From Macrothele yani (taxonomy: Eukaryota > Arthropoda > Arachnida > Araneae > Macrothelidae), in NCBI GenBank assembly GCA_039090855.1, contig CM077023.1:86651127-86715126 (forward strand): a stretch of 64,000 nucleotides of DNA, given 5' to 3'. The notes beneath the pieces were generated by a model. That model saw only the letters and a list, made by a program, of their open reading frames with translations, was not told the origin of the DNA and ran no database searches. The stretch's first letter is position 1, and each line of letters opens with the position of its first letter. The position numbers and the translations under genes were made by a program. Shown in pieces: positions 29,503 through 41,295 of the stretch.

Positions 29503-32500
29503 CATCATCATCATCATTGTCAACCATTATCAATCCACTGCTGGACGAAGGTCTCCCCAAGTTTCCTCCACAACGGTCTGTCTTGTGCCAGTCTCCTCCA
29601 TGTCACCCCTGCATACTTTCGAATTTCATCCACCCATCTCCCATGTGGTCTTCTTCTGGGTCTTTTCTTGTCCCTTGGAATCCAATCTAAAATTTCGGCT
29701 GTCCATCGATGATCTGTCCTTCTGGCAGTATGTCCAGCCCATTGCCATTTCAGGGATTTAACTCTGATCATGATGTCTTCCACTCTTGTCATTTTCGGAT
29801 CCACGAGTTCCTCTTCTTATCTCTCCTGGTTACCCCAAGCATGCACCTCTCCATGCTTCTTTGAGTTGTCTGGAGCCTTTGTATGTCTCTTTTAGTTAAG
29901 GTCCACGTCTCTGCACCATACGTAAGCACTGGAAGGATGCATTGATCAAACACTTTTCTTTTAAGACATAATGGCATATTGCTCTTGAAAATTATGCTGT
30001 TTCTTCCAAAGCTCTCCAGGCAAGTTTTGTACGCCGATTAATTTCTTCATCAATGTGACCCTCACTTGATATCTGCTGTCCAAGATAAACGAACGTGTCT
30101 GTTATCTCCAGCTTTTTTCCATCAATCGATAAATCTTCATTTCTTGTAAAAGCATTGAACATCACTTTTGTCTTCTGAAAGTTCATTTTTAATCCCACTT
30201 CTTTACTCTTGTCCGCAAGTTCCTGGATCATACTCTGCAGCTCTGATGGGGTAGTTGCAAAAATGACTACGTCATCAGCAAAACGAAGGTGGGTTAGATA
30301 ATCTCCATTAATCTTTATCCCCTTGTTTTCCCAGCTCAGCGACTGAAAAACACCCTCAATGTGGCATTGAAGAGCTTCGGAGATATGGTGTCACCTTGTC
30401 TCACTCCCTTTCCAATTTTTACGTGTGTTGTATTTTCAAACAGCCTAATCTTTGCACTTGCATTTTCATAGATGTTATTAATAATATTAATGTATGCATC
30501 TTCAATACCGCAGGTTTTCAGAGCCATTGTAACTGCTGATGGTTTCACCGAATCAAAGGCTTTTTCATAATCGATAAAAGCCATGCACAATGGAAGTTCA
30601 TATTCCCTCGCTCTTTCAATTAGTTCTCTCAGCACGTGGATATGATCTATTGTGCTGTAGCCACTCCTGAATCCAGCTTGTTCTCTCGGTTGAGCCATGT
30701 CCAGTGTTACCTTCAAGCGGTGTGAAAGAACTTTAGTGAAGATTTTATAAACTACTGATAGGAGGCTGATAGGTCTGTAGTTTCCGAGATCCTCAATGTC
30801 ACCTTTCTTATGTAGCAGGATCATTGTAGCGGTGTTCCAATCCTCAGGAATCTTTCCTTCATTAAGGCATCGAGTTAAAATTTGGGCGAGTACTGTTTCG
30901 ATTTCTCCACTTGCTTCTTGTATGATGTCTACAGTAATTCCATCTTCTCCTGGAGCTTTTCCTCTCTTCATGTTCTTGATTGCATGTGTGCAACTTCTGC
31001 TGGAAGGACTGGAGGAACTCTGGTACTGGTATCTTTCATGATGTCTGGAGTGCATATATCATCCCTTTCATATAATTTGGAGTAGAAATCTTTCACTCTT
31101 GTCAAAATTTCTCCTCTATTTCTTGTTACAGAACCATCTTCTTTTCTCAGTGCCATAATCTGTTTTCTTCCCTTACTGAGATGTCCCTTTGCTATCTTTA
31201 GGCTTTGGTTGTTTTTCAATTGCTTTCCTCACTAGTTCACAGTTGAATTTCCTTACGTCTTCAGTGATACTTTTTCTTACTGTCTTGCATAGCTCTATAT
31301 ATTCCACTTTGGAAGTCACATCTTTAGTTGTCCTCATCTCTCTTCTTTTTTGCATCAACATTTTGGTTTTTCCTGATAATTTGTTCACATGCAACTTGTT
31401 CTTAGACCCAGCTAATTTTGTTGCTGTTTCCATAAGAGCTTTGGTTACTTTTCTGTTAACTTCAGAGATGTCCACTTCTTCCGATGTTAGGCCTTCTAAA
31501 GCAGAGAACCTGTTCTTCAGTTCTAACTTGAAGGTATTATGGTGTTTTTTAAGGTTGGTTATGTCAATAGATTTTGTTTGTCTTATGAGCTTGCCACGTT
31601 CAAGTTTAGTGTTGAGGTGCATCTTACATCTCACCAATCTATGGTCACTACCTGTGTTGAACTTGTTTAGCACACTGCAGTCTTCTATGACGAATTTTTT
31701 GTTACACATAATAAAATCAATTTCACTTGTCGTCCCATTTGGATGTCTCCATGTCCATTTCCTGTGTGGCTTTTTCTTGAAGAAGGAGTTCAAGATGAAA
31801 AACCCTTCTGCCTCTGCAAACTCAACGAGAGTATTTCCACGCTGGTTTCTGTTGCCATGACCGAATTTACCTACTGAAGTTTCATTCTGTTGCTGTTGCC
31901 CTATTTTTGCATTGAAATCTCCCATAATTATTTTCAAGTGCTGCTTACCTTTATTATTTAGATGACAAATTTCCTCATAAAATTCTTCAATTTCTTCTTC
32001 AGGATGACTTGTGGTGGGTGCATAAGTTTGAATAATCTGAGCCTGGTATCTTTTCGAGAGTTGGATAACAAGTCGTGCAGCTCTGTCAGAGGAACTTTCA
32101 ACTTCTACAACTTTATCCTTCAGTTTCTTGTTTATTATAAATCCAACACCACTAGTTCTGCCAGTATCTGTCCCACGATAGTAGAAGAGATGTCCACTTT
32201 TCAGTTCGATGAGATCTTCTCCTTTTCTCCTTACCTCACTTAGCCCCACGATGTCCCACTTGATCCTTTGTAGTTCCTCTTCCAATTCAAGAAGCCTTGA
32301 ATCAGAAGATAGGGAGCGTCCATTGTAAGTAGCCAAGGTCAGCATCAGATGGCAGCCTAGTCCGGTTCTCCGGGGATTCTTAGCACCCTCTGCCTTCATG
32401 TCGCACTGGCCGCTGCCTTGGCCAGGTACATTCCAGCTGCCGGAGACTGAGGGCCAAGATTTAAGTTGTGGAATCATTTTGGAGGGGTTTGGCCATAACT

Positions 32501-32689
32501 CACCACGCTGGCCAAGCGGGTTGGTGAGTGTGGGATAGAATTTCCTCTAATCCCGATGGTATAGTTATACCGCTATTGGCGGTCGTCAGAGCCCCTTTAG
32601 TGGGAACAGGATGCACCACGAGAAGGCGGGGTTGACATTTGTCAAGGAGAGGCTATGATGTTACGCATCACCTGACCTTACATCCCCTG
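29503..32689 (-). mobile_element. Near full-length RTE-clade LINE
   Basis: About 3.2 kb. On the - strand: a GC-richer 5' leader (32480-32689), an endonuclease (32477-31173), a reverse transcriptase (about 31200-29800), a C-terminal region, and a GAT-type microsatellite tail at 29503-29518. The copy of GCTTTATAT at 32690-32698 matches those at 29494 and 29405. The single ORF with apurinic endonuclease plus RT, short length and simple-repeat tail are RTE features. Confidence 0.9.
29520..32477 (-). pseudogene. RTE endonuclease-reverse transcriptase, frameshifted
   Basis: The endonuclease part (434 codons from 32477) shows LATYNGRSLSSDSRL, GDFNAKIG and TGSDHRLVRCK. The reverse transcriptase shows AFIDYEKAFDSV, GKGVRQGDTISPKLF and, near 30270, LRFADDVVIF with the catalytic aspartates. 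Then follow YLGQQISSEGH and the C-terminal LKWQWAGHTARR. Compared with the copy at 37081 there are frameshifts near 31205, a 2-base insertion near 30990, one near 30345, and more near 30000-29800. A working protein would nick genomic DNA and reverse-transcribe its own RNA at the nick. Confidence 0.9.

Positions 32690-32690
<1 letters not shown>

Positions 32691-32726
<36 letters not shown>
32691..32726. repeat. (TA)n microsatellite at the RTE 5' junction
   Basis: TA run that begins inside the target duplication GCTTTATAT. Confidence 0.85.
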
Positions 32727-32727
<1 letters not shown>

Positions 32728-32857
32728 AAAAATTAAAACCAATGATACTTCATTTCATGATGACATTAGCACTGAAGTGATCAAATTTGATCAGACTTAC
32801 TTGTCCCCTTGAAAAACACCGGCATTTGTAAATTTAGGTTTTCGGGGTGGTCCATGC

Positions 32858-32912
32858 TTACTATCTGTTGTTCAAGGTAGATGTAAGTATCCGTTACTTC
32901 AAAATTATTTGT
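32858..32912 (-). mobile_element. Tiny RTE fragment
   Basis: CTGTTGTTCAAGGTAGATGT and AGTATCCGTTACTTC align to the CTGTCCAAGATAAATGTAGG region of the RTE reverse transcriptase. Confidence 0.5.
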
Positions 32913-32929
32913 ATGTATATATTTGGCCA

Positions 32930-33370
32930 AATACTGCATTGATTATCAGTATGGGTTCGAAATAAATTTAGGCAGCAGGCTATTTAACAAAAAATGTTTA
33001 ACACCTTACACTAAAATCGAAATTCCGATGAACTAAAAATTTAAAAATGTCTATGGCAGTCGATAAAAGACACCATGACGTACTGCCTGAAAAATGGCTT
33101 AGCATTGGCGTCACTGGTACATCACAAATTACCAATTCAGTTGCAAACCTCACACCAAGAAAACAATCAGAAGAGTCTAAAATCTATCAGTAGACAAGAG
33201 CAAAAATCAGTGAATCTACTATCAATAGAAAGGCGGCATTGACTAAAGCTGATCATGTCTTTCCATTACATTTATTACTGTCGTAACTACTTGCCAAGGA
33301 CATGGAAACATTAGGTATCAGTTTTACTGGCATTTGGTAATAACTTCAAAAACAAATATTTCGATTAACA
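32930..33370. other. Non-coding, no recognised feature
   Basis: No supported feature. Confidence 0.4.
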
Positions 33371-33374
33371 CCTT

Positions 33375-33515
33375 GGCTCCACGAGCAGGTCCTGCAGTTC
33401 AAGCACGTGACTTCTGACAAATAGTCTGAGTTGGACGGGAGTTCGAGTCAGATGAGCTATAGTTGATGTGTTTGTCCTTTGGTGCTGACTTTGTCCCTTT
33501 CCCTGGAACGTACGC
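33375..33515 (+). mobile_element. SINE family A, old fragment
   Basis: GAGTTCGAGTCAGATGAG (B box), GATGTGTTTGTCCTTTGGTG and GTCCCTTTCCCTGGAACG follow the family order. The 3' part is absent. Confidence 0.6.
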
Positions 33516-33519
33516 TTCT

Positions 33520-34795
33520 ATAGCTTTCGATGCTTCCTCGGGTCGCCACAACCTGAATAAAACAGATAAAAGAAAATATGTGTGTGGGGCGAACCGCACA
33601 GATGTCATTACTTTACAAGGTTCTACTTTCCATATAAAACACTGAATTTCCAGAGTCCAATGATGAAGTAACGCGAATACAGTTGTATAACGTAGAACAA
33701 GCGGAAACGGTGACTCAATTATTTCTAGATCCTGCATTTGAACAGGGAATTCTTGTGAAAAATGCCAAACCATTTTTGTCTATAACACAACTTGTTTTTC
33801 TTCTTTGAAGCTGCTGAATGTGTGCAGTATGGACAGAATGAAAGCTGTAAACGTGGTTGTGTACATGAATCTTTTCATTAACAGCTTCATTTACATGTTT
33901 TGAAGCCTACGGGGGACAAATAGATGTATTGCTGTCAGAGTAAGTCGTTTTTAAAGAATGCATCACTAATATTTAAAGAATCAATGGACCATTCCACTTA
34001 AGAAAGTACAGACACATGGCACCTGTTACTCCCACTTCAGCACGTACTGTAGGGTAGATCACCGTATCATGAACCATATTTCATCACGTCCTTACGGAGG
34101 TTCGGCTGTACTTTCTAATTACAGAAAACAAGAAAGAATGAATAAGATAATTCATTCTTTCTTGTTTAGCTAACGCTTTTTCTAACACCAGAAACTCGGC
34201 TTCAAAGAAATTGCAATATGTTGACAAAACAGCAAAACTCGCAAGCTCGTAAAATGGATTACACATGCCAGTTCCGTTGCTCAAGCAATGATTTTTTTTA
34301 TCTACATTTTACTGACTTGACTGCCTGCTAGAAGTTTCGAAAAAGTAAGTTTTGGGGAGATATTGCTTTAAGTAAGAAGAGATACCGAGGAGTAACATAA
34401 TTTAAATAAAAACAGAGAACCAAAACATAAAGTTAAATAGGAGCATACACATCACAATTTACAAATGAAAATGTTTTCAGACGTACTTTATTATAGGAAT
34501 GGTAGGTATTCAGTAAAGATAGGCGTAGCCATAGCTTACTATACGTAGATATGGCTACGGGCCATAGACGCAGAGTTCTATAAATCTCAGGGCATGTTCG
34601 ACGATAAAAAATAGCGTTTTTACACTAATTTTCTTTAAAATAAATAAGATAATAAATAAAAATGCGTTCTTATTAATAGTTATTCAGTACTAAATTTTTG
34701 AACATTCTTGAAATAGTGCCCGTTTCTCATTCAATCCTCTTGCTTGTGAGTAAATTTGAATATATTACGGGCAAAATATGTTCTCTTTATTTTCT
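33520..34795. other. Non-coding, contains one perfect hairpin
   Basis: No gene recognised. An 18-bp perfect inverted repeat lies at 34126-34167. Confidence 0.4.
34126..34167. repeat. Perfect 18-bp hairpin
   Basis: Arms 34126-34143 (AAACAAGAAAGAATGAAT) and 34150-34167 are exact reverse complements with a 6-nt loop. Confidence 0.85.
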
Positions 34796-34799
34796 GTTT

Positions 34800-35008
34800 C
34801 GGGGTTTAACGACCATCGTGAGCAACTCATTAGGACATATAAGCAGTCACCCGTCCCTAATTTGAGGCCAATGGCTCCAGGGAAGGGGAGAGGACCAGCG
34901 CCGTGTGACAAGCTTACTATTCATGCGTCACTTGGGAATCAAGCCCAGACCCATCTCGGGTGGACGATTGGTAGCCAGCGCCTCGTACCACTCAGCCACC
35001 GGGACGAC
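34800..35008 (-). mobile_element. SINE family A
   Basis: GGTTTAACGACCATCGTGAG at the 3' end, GGCCAATGGCTCCAGGGAAG in the body and CCACTCAGCCACCGGGACGA at the head. Confidence 0.85.
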
Positions 35009-35211
35009 TTCTTGTTTTCCTTCATATTTTTCTTAGTAGCAGTTTCATTCCTCAATATTTTTGAAAATGCTTGTTGTATTGAATTTAGCATAAAATTATA
35101 ACTGATATATTACGGAATTTCTTTATATAGGAAAATAACATATTCAACATACACTGTTTCGAAAGTGTGTCTTGAATATATTAATTATTAATTTTAATAT
35201 TTGGTTTCCTT

Positions 35212-35425
35212 TGCCGACCCGGTGGCGCAGTGGTCTATGCGCTGGCTTGTGACTATTCGTCCGAGATGGGTCCGGGTTCGTATCCCGGTGAGGCATAGAT
35301 GTTGTGTTTGTCTTACGGCGCTGGATCTCTTCCTTCCGTGGAACCAGTGGCCCTAAATTAGGGAAGGGCGACTGCTTATAGCCCATTGAGTTGCTCACAG
35401 TGGTCGTTAAACCCCCAATAAAAAA
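35212..35425 (+). mobile_element. SINE family A, full length
   Basis: Starts GCCGACCCGGTGGCGCAGTG with good A box and near-consensus B box (GGTTCGTATCCCGG). Body and end are complete (GTGGTCGTTAAACCCCC), followed by an A12 tail. Confidence 0.92.
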
Positions 35426-35429
35426 AAAA

Positions 35430-36080
35430 AAGAATTATAATCTATGGCCGATGTTAACTGATAGAAACATCTTATTCCATTCTGATTACAATACACAAAT
35501 TATTGCCTAAAGTGAATTTTGATAGCCTTTGCAAAAATCAGGGCTGGCTTAAGCATGCCCGTAGTCGGCTTCTGTGTTATGGGCTACCATTTTATGGCTT
35601 TGGCGTTTTGCTGACGAAAAGCTGATGGCTGTAGTGCGTCGTGAGTGACAAATTCCGAAGTGAAGGTAGATGAAAAAGTTAATAAATTGTCTTAGTCGTC
35701 TCTTGAAGGTTGTCGTTGACGCAGTTTGCGCAATATCTGGTATCATGAAGTCTAAAATCTAGTGTTGGGTCATTGATCTGCTTGTTATATATTTAACGAT
35801 GGGTAATCGATCGTCCAGAGCTGATGTTCAGGTTCAGAACCACGGCGCCTTGACTTTGATTTTGAAGGGACTTTTTTGCGGTAAAAGCTGATTCAAACAC
35901 AATGCCGTCCTACATTTCTTGTATGATGGCCAACATGAGCAAAGGTAAACCGGCTTAACCAATCAACATTATGTAATGAACCAATAATCGTATATCTCTC
36001 AAACTCTATATGTGACGCCCTGAACCCTTAGAAACAAGAATACACCAACTACAGTTTCAGTTTTCTTTTCTTTTTTTTTT
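35430..36080. other. Non-coding, weak LINE-like trace
   Basis: On the - strand at 35640-35746 there is QTASTTTFKRRLRQF, a pattern seen at the C-terminal end of several LINE reverse transcriptases. It is too short to assign. Confidence 0.3.
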
Positions 36081-36082
36081 TT

Positions 36083-36294
36083 TGATTGGAGGTTTAACGA
36101 CCACCGTGAGCAACTCAATGGGCTATAAGCAGTCGCCTGTCCCTAATTTAGGGTCAATGGTTCCAGGGAAGGGAGAGAGCCAGTGCCGTAAGACAAACAC
36201 AACATTCATGCCTCACCGGGATTCGAACCCGGACCCCGTTCAGACGAATGATCAGAGGCCATCGCTTAGACCACTGCGCCACCGGGTCGGCCAT
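36083..36294 (-). mobile_element. SINE family A, best preserved copy
   Basis: Full-length - strand copy with intact B box (GGGATTCGAACCCGG) and A box (GACCACTGCGCCACCGGG). The left edge has a T13 run, i.e. the A tail. It is a good reference for the family consensus, about 210 bp. Confidence 0.93.
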
Positions 36295-36476
36295 TTCTTT
36301 TTTCTCAGGACCTTGTTCAAACATCTACGGAAAACATTAATTCCTATAATACATACAACCTAACGGAACGCATTGTTTCTTTGACTTTCTTCACACCACC
36401 GATAGTTTAGTAACTCGAAAAAAACTTCAGACACTTTCACATTCCTGTAACAAAAGGCAACTGAATTTTTTCCTTC

Positions 36477-36575
36477 AGAGTTTAATGACCCCTTGAGCAT
36501 TTAAGGTCATTAAAATTCCATCGTCCCTAATTTAGGGCCATTGGCTCCAGGAAAGGGCAAATCCAGCACCTTAAC
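36477..36575 (-). mobile_element. SINE family A, old fragment
   Basis: CAGAGTTTAATGACCCCTTG, CCCTAATTTAGGGCCATTGG and CTCCAGGAAAGGGC match the 3' half. The head is missing. Confidence 0.7.
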
Positions 36576-36579
36576 AATT

Positions 36580-37080
36580 AACGCCGGAACAACTTGGACG
36601 ACATATTTAAAAGCACTGATATATTTATTACGTGCAAGCGAATTTTTTCGTCTTCTTCATTATTTGTAGAAAAGCCATCGCCATTTCGTTTATTATTATG
36701 TTTCAACTTTTTATTTGATCATTGTGGTGGACAACAAATTACGCGAATGAAATCCAACACATAATGTGTTAATACAATTTGAGTTTCATATGTTTCTGTT
36801 TCAACACCGTTTTTTTATTTTTATTTTCTTCGCGTGATAGATTTAAATTGATTTTTTTCAGTGTAGCCGCAGGTTTAAACAAAAGATAAACAATCAGAAA
36901 AAATGCATTTATCCATAATGAACTTTAACTTCATTTGTATTTTTCTTATAGAAAGTGAAAGTTTTCCATTTTTTGTAACAATGCAACAAGAACATCGCTT
37001 CTTCCATTTTCCGATCTTCTTTCACAGGCAATAAGAAAAACATATCGTTTAAGTATCAGTGTTTCTTTCAGGAATATTTG
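36580..37080. other. Non-coding, no recognised feature
   Basis: No supported feature. Confidence 0.4.
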
Positions 37081-39048
37081 CTCCCCCGTCTCCCCAAGTT
37101 TCTTCCACGACGGTCTGTCTTGTGCCAGTCTTCTCCATGTTACTCCCGCATACTTTCGAATTTAATCCACCCATCTCCCATGTGGTCTTCTTCTGGGTCT
37201 TTTCCTTTCCCTTGGAATCCAGTCTAAAATTTCGGCTGTCCATCGATTGTCTGTCCTTCTAACAATATGTCCAGCCCATTGCCATTTCAGGGATTTTACT
37301 CTGATCGTGATGTCTTCCACTCTTATCATTTTCCTGACCCACGAGTTCCTCTTCTTATCTCTCTTGGTTACACCAAGTATGCACCTCTCCATTCTTCTTT
37401 GAGTTGTCTGTAGTCTTTGTATCTCTCTTTTAGTTAAGGTCCACGTCTCTGCACCATACGTAAGCACTGGAAGGATGCATTGATCAAACACCTTTCTTTT
37501 AAGATATAACGGCATATCGCTCTTGAAAATAATACTGTTTCTTCCAAAAGCTCTCCAGGCAAATTTTATACGCTGATTAATTTCTTCATCAATGTGACCC
37601 TCACTTGATATCTGCTGTCCAAGATAAATGTAGGTATCTGTTATCTCCAGCTTTTCCCCATCAATCGATAAATCTTCATTCCTTGTAAAAGTATTGTACA
37701 TCACTTTTGCCTTCTGAAAGTTCATTTTTAATCCCACTTCTTTACTCTTGTCAGCAAGTTCCTGGATCATACTCTGCAGCTCTGATGGGTTAGTTACAAA
37801 AATGACTACGTCATCAGCAAAACGAAGGTGGGTTAGATAATCTCCATTAATCTTTATCCCTTTGTTTTCCCAGTTCAGTGATTCAAAGACATTTTCCAAT
37901 GTGGCATTAAAGAGCTTCGGAGATATGGTGTCACCTTGTCTCACTCCCTTTCCAATTTTTATGTGAGTTGTATTTTCAAACAGCCGAATCTTTACACTTG
38001 CATTTTCATAGATGTTATTAATAATATTAATGTATGCATCTTCAATACTGCAGGATTTCATAGCCATTGTAACTGCTGATGGTTTCACCGAATCAAAGGC
38101 CTTTTCATAATCGATAAAAGCCATGTATAATGGAAGTTTATATTACCTCGCTCTTTCAATTAGTTCTCTCAGTACGTGGATATGATCTATAGTGCTGTAG
38201 CCACTTCTGAATTCAGCTTGTTCTCTCGGTTGAGCCATGCCCGGTGTCACCTTCAAGCCGTGTGAAAGAACTTTAGTGAAGATTTTATAAACCACTAATA
38301 GGAGGCTGATAGGTCTGTACTTCTTGAGATCCTCAATGCAACCTTTTTTATGTAGCAGGATCATTGTAGCATTGTTCCAATCCTCAGGAATCTTCCCTTC
38401 ATTAAGGCATCGAGTGAAAACTTGGGCGAGTACTGTTTCAATTTCTCCACTTGCTTCTTGTATGATATCTACGGTAATTCCATCTTCTTCTGGAGCTTTT
38501 CCCCTTTTCATGTTCTTGATTGCATGTGCAACTTCTGCTGGGAGGACTGAAAGAACTCTGGTATTGGTACCTTTTGTAATGTTTGGAGTACATGCATCAT
38601 CCCTTTCATACAGTCTTGAGTAGAAATCGTTCACTCTTGTCAAAATTTCGCCTCTATTTCTTGTTACAGAACCATCTTTTCTCAGTGCCATAATCTGTTT
38701 TCTTCTTTTACTGAGATGTCCCTTTGCTCTCTTCAGCCTTTGGTTGTTTTGAATTGCTTTCCTCACAAGTTCACAGTTGAATTTCCTTACGTCTTCAGTG
38801 ATACTTTTTCGTACTGTCTTGCATAGCTCTATATATTCCACTTTGGAAGTCACATCTTCTTTAGTTGTCCTCATCTCTCTTCTTTTTGCATCAGAATTTT
38901 GGTTTGCCCTGATAATTTGTTCATATGCAACCTGTTCTTAGTACCAGGTCATTTTGTTGCTGTTTCGATAAGAGCTTTGGTTATTTTTCTGTTAACTTCA
39001 GAGATGTCCACTTCTTCCGACGTTAGACCTTCTATAGCAGAGAATTGT
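37081..39048 (-). mobile_element. RTE LINE, 5'-truncated copy near the Dfd exon
   Basis: About 2 kb, very similar to the copy at 29503. It starts at the 5' side inside the endonuclease-RT linker (39048) and lacks the last ~50 bp and tail at the 3' side (37081). Truncation at the 5' side is typical of LINE insertion. It lies only about 0.7 kb upstream of the Dfd homeobox exon. Confidence 0.92.
37100..38874 (-). pseudogene. RTE reverse transcriptase with nonsense codons
   Basis: 38874-38143 encodes the linker and RT start (KNMKRGKAPEEDGITVDII, YRPISLLLVVYKIFTKVLS). After a stop, 38124-37162 (320 codons) continues with AFIDYEKAFDSV, LRFADDVVIFV, YLGQQISSEGHIDEEI, VLTYGAETWTLTK and LKWQWAGHIVRR. 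At both breaks the frame is unchanged: GAA in the other copy is TAA here (around 38140, in ERAR*, and at 37161, in RWVD*). This reading frame is therefore better preserved than in the longer copy. Confidence 0.9.
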
Positions 39049-39723
39049 CAAGGTGATATAACGCGTGGCCTTCAGCTACGGTTAAATCGTCGGTGACGGA
39101 CCCACTGCTACTCTATACCACAAACACAATTTGTAGTCCCTGTCCGGGTGATATTTCAGGGTGTGAGTGTTGGTTTCGGTAGGCTTGAAATTCTTATCTG
39201 CTAAAATGCATTCAACACATTCCTATTCCTGAAACGCGATTATATGACTATGAGGTATGACTAGTCTACTTATTATATTTTGAAGAACGACATGCGTCTT
39301 ATTACACTTTTTAGCAAAATAAACTGTAATACTTGAACAAATATTTAAAAAATGTAATTAGAGAAATATTTGTTGCATCAAAAGAAACGGAACTTTTTTT
39401 TTCATTATATCCTGAATTTAATAATTAACTTTTGGCTCGGTAACAAAAAAGTCTTCGGAGGGCAAATGGTCGTTTCCCGGAGGGCTTCGCTCCCCCAGAT
39501 GTATGCCTGAAAGAAACACTGCTAGGTATAACAATTCTGAACTTGCATGTGTACTTTCAGCTAATTTGTCGAATCAATTTAAACTGCAAGATGCCCGCAC
39601 TATTAGAAAATGTCATATTAGTTTCAGTGCAAAGATTTGTGCGGAGAAAGATGAAATATTTGGGACAAGTTGTTTCTGAAATGAAGGTTTTGATTGCTTT
39701 ACTTTGTCTTTTTATCGTTTCAG
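39049..39723 (+). other. 3' end of the Dfd intron with splice acceptor
   Basis: A pyrimidine-rich tract (CTTTGTCTTTTTATCGTTTCAG) ends in AG at 39722-39723 just before the conserved Hox coding sequence. The open frame continues upstream by chance, but its residues before 39723 show no Hox similarity. The intron is phase 1, because two bases of the split codon lie in this exon. No branch point was assigned. Confidence 0.8.
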
Positions 39724-40220
39724 CCGGAAACGCCAACGGCAACTTTCCCGGAGTCGAACCGAAACGACAAAGGACTGCATATACTCGCCACCAGATTCTG
39801 GAGTTGGAGAAAGAATTCCACTTCAATCGCTACCTTACCCGACGGCGGAGGATTGAGATCGCCCACGCCCTGTGCCTCTCCGAAAGACAGATCAAAATCT
39901 GGTTTCAGAACCGACGCATGAAATGGAAGAAGGATAATAAACTGCCCAACACGAAAAATGTGAAAAAGAAAAATCCCAACAACGCGACAGCGAACGCTAG
40001 CAACAACAGCAGCAACAACAACAACAACTCAAACACCAGTAACAACAGCAATCCGGACCAGCAGAATGCCAACAGGATGACCAGCCAACAAACTCAGCCT
40101 CCGACGCTACAACCGGTGGGACCTCCACCCCCTCATCATATTGTAGGTCCACCTCCTCATTCTCAGCCTCCACCACTGGTGGTGGACACGAAAACTGATT
40201 ATGGACTCACGGAGCTGTGA
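39724..40220 (+). CDS. Dfd: Hox4/Deformed homeodomain exon (3' terminal exon)
   Basis: The gene encodes a nuclear homeodomain transcription factor of the Hox cluster that sets head or anterior segment identity. The exon opens [19 protein letters not shown]. The homeodomain (60 residues, 39759-39938) includes [19 protein letters not shown] and the recognition helix with W48, Q50, N51, R53 and M54. Directly after it comes KLPNTKNV, the signature that separates Dfd/Hox4 from Scr (Hox5). The tail has KKKNPNN, an Asn/Ser-rich tract (39973-40070) and a Pro/His-rich stretch (40098-40185), ending TDYGLTEL and TGA at 40218-40220. The YPWM motif and N-terminus must lie on an upstream exon not found here. 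The start is set by the splice acceptor, not by an ATG. There are no frame breaks. Confidence 0.95.
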
Positions 40221-41229
40221 CCTGACCTATGACTTTTTTGCGCTGTGTATGGTGTATACTTCTCACATTCCACGAACTCCGTCGACGGCCGAACCCCGCC
40301 GCGTGTCCGAAGAGGCGACCGGCGGATGCTCGATGTGAGTGCCGCTTGACCTGATTCCGCGACCGCAGCTGGTTTTCGGATTACCATGCCTTACTAAATA
40401 GTGTGGACGCAACAGAGCAGTGTTCAAAACGGCTGCGAAGACAATTACATCGCATATACAAATATATAAACATATTTTTTGTTCTGTTGTTTCCCGTACA
40501 GTGTGGACCGCCTGCGTTCTGTTTTTAGATGTACATAAAGTTCGTCCTTGTCGTCCACTCTGTTGATGTTTTGGAATCTAACCACAAGGATTCGAAGCTT
40601 GCACTTCTGCTGTGTGTGTAGCCGAGCACATTCGCCTCCTAATTTATGTTATTCACAATTTACCTCAAAGTGAACGAAGCCAAGTGAGTGTTACTTTCTT
40701 GTTTGAATGAGCGGAAGGAGCCAAGCAAAACACTAAATTTCAGAAAAGTTTTGAGGCCTAACTAACGTTCCCTTTTAAACGCTAGCGTTGGTTCACCAAC
40801 TGTTGAGTGCAGAAAAAAATAATGTAAGGTAAATAGATGATCTCTTCAGCCAGGTCTTGTCTGTACAGATCTCGGGCTTAGTGGCTGGATCACGGTCCAA
40901 TGTTCCCTTCTGTGACAGACCGTGCCAACGTCGACGTTTCATCGGAACATTGCCTTAGTACTTCTCCGTAAGCGATGATGACTTGTTATTCTTCTCTTTG
41001 TTTGCCTGAGAATTCTTTTTATATGTATTGTTTCCAGTTGAACCATGTTCCCTTCAAAACGAGAAGAAAGAAAGAAAGCATACGAACACTCCAACAACAG
41101 TATTTTTCTTCAAGTGCAATGCTGACAAATAGATACTTAACAGTCTTACTTGCTTCATTTTCAGGACAATGTTTGTTCCAGCCACAGGAGTAATGTTCAT
41201 ATTGAAGAGAAGAGAAGAAGGTGAAATTA

Positions 41230-41233
<4 letters not shown>
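40221..41233 (+). other. Probable Dfd 3' UTR and downstream DNA
   Basis: The first ~250 bp is less AT-rich than the surroundings, as expected for transcribed sequence. I see no AATAAA before about 41680, so the 3' UTR may be long; its end is not determined. Confidence 0.4.

Positions 41234-41295
<62 letters not shown>
41234..41295. repeat. (TA)n(TG)n(TA)n microsatellite
   Basis: TA run, short TG stretch, then TA again. Confidence 0.9.

Noticed and set aside
31189..31860. 223-codon open frame on the + strand
   Set aside because: It is antisense to the RTE endonuclease and lacks any domain; a shadow of the real frame.
35640..35746. C-terminal end of a CR1/Jockey-like LINE on the - strand
   Set aside because: Only ~15 residues resemble the pattern; no second motif supports it.
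39543..39722. Open reading frame continuing upstream of the Dfd homeobox exon to an ATG
   Set aside because: It crosses a good splice acceptor and its peptide shows no Hox similarity; it is intron that happens to be open.
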